Assembly: GCA_030591585.1 (NCBI GenBank)
Contig: JAUVAS010000002.1
Location: 62,001-126,000, forward strand
Reading direction: 5' to 3'
Length of the DNA: 64,000 bases
DNA from: Flavobacterium sp.
GTDB lineage: Bacteria; Bacteroidota; Bacteroidia; Flavobacteriales; Flavobacteriaceae
Position numbers and translations under genes: made by a program. Positions 63,138 through 64,000 of the stretch are shown one piece after another; position 1 is the first letter of the stretch, and each line of letters begins with the position of its first letter. Below the pieces are notes generated by a model. That model did no database searches and was not told the origin of the DNA. It was given only the letters and a program-made list of their open reading frames with translations.

Positions 63138-64000
63138 ATGAAAAAACCATTCCTATTAATCTTGGCAATCTTAATCATTTCTCAAGGATTTTCTCAAAAA
63201 GTAACTAAAGAAGATTCGACCATGATTAAAAATATTTACAATGCTTCGTTGCTAGATGGTGCAAGTTATGATTGGTTAGATGACCTTTCAAACGATATTG
63301 GATCAAGACTTTCGGGATCCTTAGGAGCAGAATTAGCAGTTACCTATACTAAAGAACAGTTAGAAGAAGTGGGATTAGATAAAGTCTGGTTGCAATCTGT
63401 AATGGTGCCAAAATGGACGAGAGGTATTGCAGAATATTCTTATATAGAAACTTCACCAGGAGTTACGTCAACTACAGATATTTGTGCTTTAGGAGGATCT
63501 GTTCCTACACCATACGGGGGATTAAAAGCTGAGGTGGTTGAAGTATTGAGTTTTGAAGAATTAGCCGTTTTAGGAAGAGAAGAAATTGAAGGTAAAATAG
63601 TTTTCTTTAATCGGCCAATGCAAGCAGACTTAATTCAAACAATGGGAGCGTATGGTGGCGCTGTTGGTCAGCGTTATTCTGGCGCAAAAGAAGCCGCAAA
63701 GTATGGCGCTGTTGGTGTGATAATTCGTTCTATGAATTTACGTCAAGATGATTATCCTCACACAGGTACTATGAGTTATGGAGACACTCCAGAGCATCTT
63801 AGAATTCCTGCTTGTGCAATTAGTACAAACGGAGCTAATTATTTAAGCGCTACCTTAAAGTTACAACCCAATTTATTATTCTATTATACAATGAATTGTA
63901 AAACCCATGCAGATGTGCAGTCCTATAATGTAATAGGAGAGATTACAGGGAGCGAATATCCAGATAAATATATTGTTGTTGGCGGACATTTAGATTCTTG
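63138..64000 (+). CDS. M28-family metallopeptidase, cut by window edge
   Basis: The visible 287 residues have a signal peptide (ending in GFSQ), a region with YDWLDDLSNDIGSRLSGSLG, an inserted PA-like segment (IEGKIVFFNRP, AKYGAVGVIIRSM) and, at the very end, VVGGHLDSW, which supplies the first zinc His and Asp of the M28 site. It resembles carboxypeptidase-Q type exported peptidases. The rest lies beyond the window. Confidence 0.88.
   Translation, partial: MKKPFLLILAILIISQGFSQKVTKEDSTMIKNIYNASLLDGASYDWLDDLSNDIGSRLSGSLGAELAVTYTKEQLEEVGLDKVWLQSVMVPKWTRGIAEYSYIETSPGVTSTTDICALGGSVPTPYGGLKAEVVEVLSFEELAVLGREEIEGKIVFFNRPMQADLIQTMGAYGGAVGQRYSGAKEAAKYGAVGVIIRSMNLRQDDYPHTGTMSYGDTPEHLRIPACAISTNGANYLSATLKLQPNLLFYYTMNCKTHADVQSYNVIGEITGSEYPDKYIVVGGHLDS

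Noticed and set aside
1-64000. CRISPR arrays, CBASS, restriction-modification or retron genes
   Set aside because: No regularly spaced repeats, Cas, cyclase-effector, methylase or reverse transcriptase sequences were found; the cdaA gene is the housekeeping c-di-AMP cyclase.

Overview
This window comes from a bacterium of the family Flavobacteriaceae (Bacteroidota). The evidence is the strongly AT-rich sequence, promoters of the TAnnTTTG type, few Shine-Dalgarno sequences, a type IX secretion C-terminal domain, a Rho factor with a long Q/N/P-rich insertion, glutamine synthetase III, and many families restricted to Bacteroidetes (DUF4293, DUF6660, DUF1599 tandem, BT_3928, DUF4197, DUF4920). 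Genus cannot be decided from the sequence.

Layout. 1-4.6 kb: minus-strand operon rsfS-ftsH-LUD protein-cdsA-psd (ribosome silencing, membrane protease, phospholipid synthesis), with birA divergent. 5.5-11 kb: pyrE and a Nudix hydrolase with starts 7 bp apart, a T9SS-exported protein beside a decayed paralogue, rho, and a DUF4293 membrane protein. 11-25 kb: a TonB receptor with a Cys/His-rich metal-type protein, truA, an ABC exporter, the c-di-AMP cyclase, folP, a DoxX-type protein, an orphan DppB-like permease, tpiA, prmA and clpS. 25.1-32.1 kb: an accessory island ending at a tRNA-Arg gene. It holds small exported proteins, a nuclease, truncated genes, and a two-component system next to a lipoprotein gene with a strongly structured leader. 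32-44 kb: Ca/Na antiporter, GSIII, purM, prfA, pyrF and the fused mutase icmF. 44.4-47.6 kb: a very AT-rich two-gene module (NACHT NTPase plus RelA/SpoT-fold protein). 47.7-64 kb: housekeeping genes including crcB, an M49 peptidase, ilvE, mnmD, grpE-dnaJ, an ABC-2 exporter, a MscS channel, a sigma-54 regulator and PPK2.

The most interesting locus is the two-gene operon at 44474-47455. A STAND/NACHT ATPase with pentapeptide repeats and a C-terminal winged-helix-like tail is followed 3 nt later by a RelA/SpoT-fold protein whose usual YxSLH element is replaced. This looks like an anti-phage defence module: a sensor ATPase paired with a nucleotide-pyrophosphokinase effector. It sits exactly between the present 3' end of icmF and a second, diverged copy of the same 29 icmF codons at 47549-47635. 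The displaced copy differs mostly at synonymous sites, which suggests that the module arrived in the 3' end of icmF and replaced or displaced its last codons.

Similar footprints recur. A 13-nt copy of the tRNA-Arg 3' end bounds the 25-32 kb island. A 14-nt direct repeat bounds a lone hypothetical gene at 21.7-23.1 kb. One clear, and one weaker, extra copy of the mnmD C-terminal codons lies just after mnmD. Short dispersed hairpins lie within 4-8 nt of four start codons, and related repeats are embedded in frame in icmF. Other notable signals are a textbook H-type pseudoknot geometry upstream of a lipoprotein gene, three copies of an inverted repeat around the island's two-component genes, a tRNA-Arg in which the G19-C56 elbow pair is replaced by A19-U56, and a sigma-54-type promoter in front of grpE.
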